A stretch of DNA of 5,381 nucleotides from assembly GCA_964452105.1 (NCBI GenBank), contig CAYVLI010000206.1:1-5381 (forward strand), read 5' to 3'. The notes beneath the pieces were generated by a model. The model ran no database searches. It was not told the origin of the DNA and was given only the letters and a program-made list of their open reading frames with translations. Position numbers and translations under genes: made by a program. Below are positions 5,342-5,381 of the stretch, piece by piece; the first letter of the stretch is position 1; each line of letters starts with the position of its first letter. This stretch comes from CAYVLI01 sp964452105 [NCBI: uncultured Nitrospinota bacterium]. GTDB lineage: Bacteria; JAUXIQ01.

Positions 5342-5362
5342 TTTTCGACCTACCATCGGGGT
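5335..5362. repeat. Inverted repeat overlapping the candidate -35 box
   Basis: ACCCCAAT (5335-5342) and ATCGGGGT (5355-5362) form an 8-bp imperfect palindrome around a 12-base spacer. It overlaps the candidate -35 element. It could be an operator. On the plus strand it is followed by a run of four T (5362-5365) and could weakly terminate antisense transcripts. Nothing recognisable lies between it and the right edge. Confidence 0.4.
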
Positions 5363-5381
5363 TTTCGATTTAAGATCAATT

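Overview
All supported genes lie on the minus strand, so the window reads right to left. The sequence suggests a diderm bacterium with type IV pili and cyclic-dinucleotide signalling. The combination of PilV/PilW/PilX-like minor prepilins, a large repeat-rich PilX-like protein, a GEMM-I riboswitch and PPC/cohesin exoproteins recalls Desulfobacterota (Geobacter-like or syntrophic deltaproteobacteria) or Nitrospirota-type genomes. This placement is an inference from gene content only.

Positions 5381-5137 form a regulatory leader without a convincing gene. In order it holds an inverted repeat, a candidate sigma70-type promoter, a cyclic-dinucleotide aptamer of the GEMM-I (c-di-GMP-I) class, a small hairpin, and a very strong intrinsic terminator. 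The terminator ends just before the ribosome binding site of the first pilin gene. This is the layout of a transcription-attenuating riboswitch. The 3' arm of an aptamer hairpin repeats ten bases of the terminator's 3' arm, so it can pair with the terminator's 5' arm, which offers a ready-made antiterminator.

Positions 5136-2184 hold three tightly packed prepilin genes in the order pilV-like, pilW-like, pilX-like (8-base gap, then a 4-base ATGA overlap). They probably form one riboswitch-controlled operon for the minor pilins that prime or cap the type IV pilus. The pilY1 gene that usually follows pilX is not there.

Positions 2183-2042 are an intergenic gap with a weak terminator-like fold and a good promoter candidate. 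A second cluster of secreted proteins follows: a cohesin-domain protein (2041-1520), a stand-alone FTP/PepSY propeptide-like protein (1507-773) and, starting 1 base later, a protein with at least two PPC domains (771 to beyond the left edge). The last gene has no stop inside the window. FTP, PepSY and PPC are the accessory domains of secreted M4-type metalloproteases, but no catalytic domain is seen here. The second cluster looks like an extracellular assembly or adhesion module next to the pilus genes; whether the two act together is not shown by the sequence.
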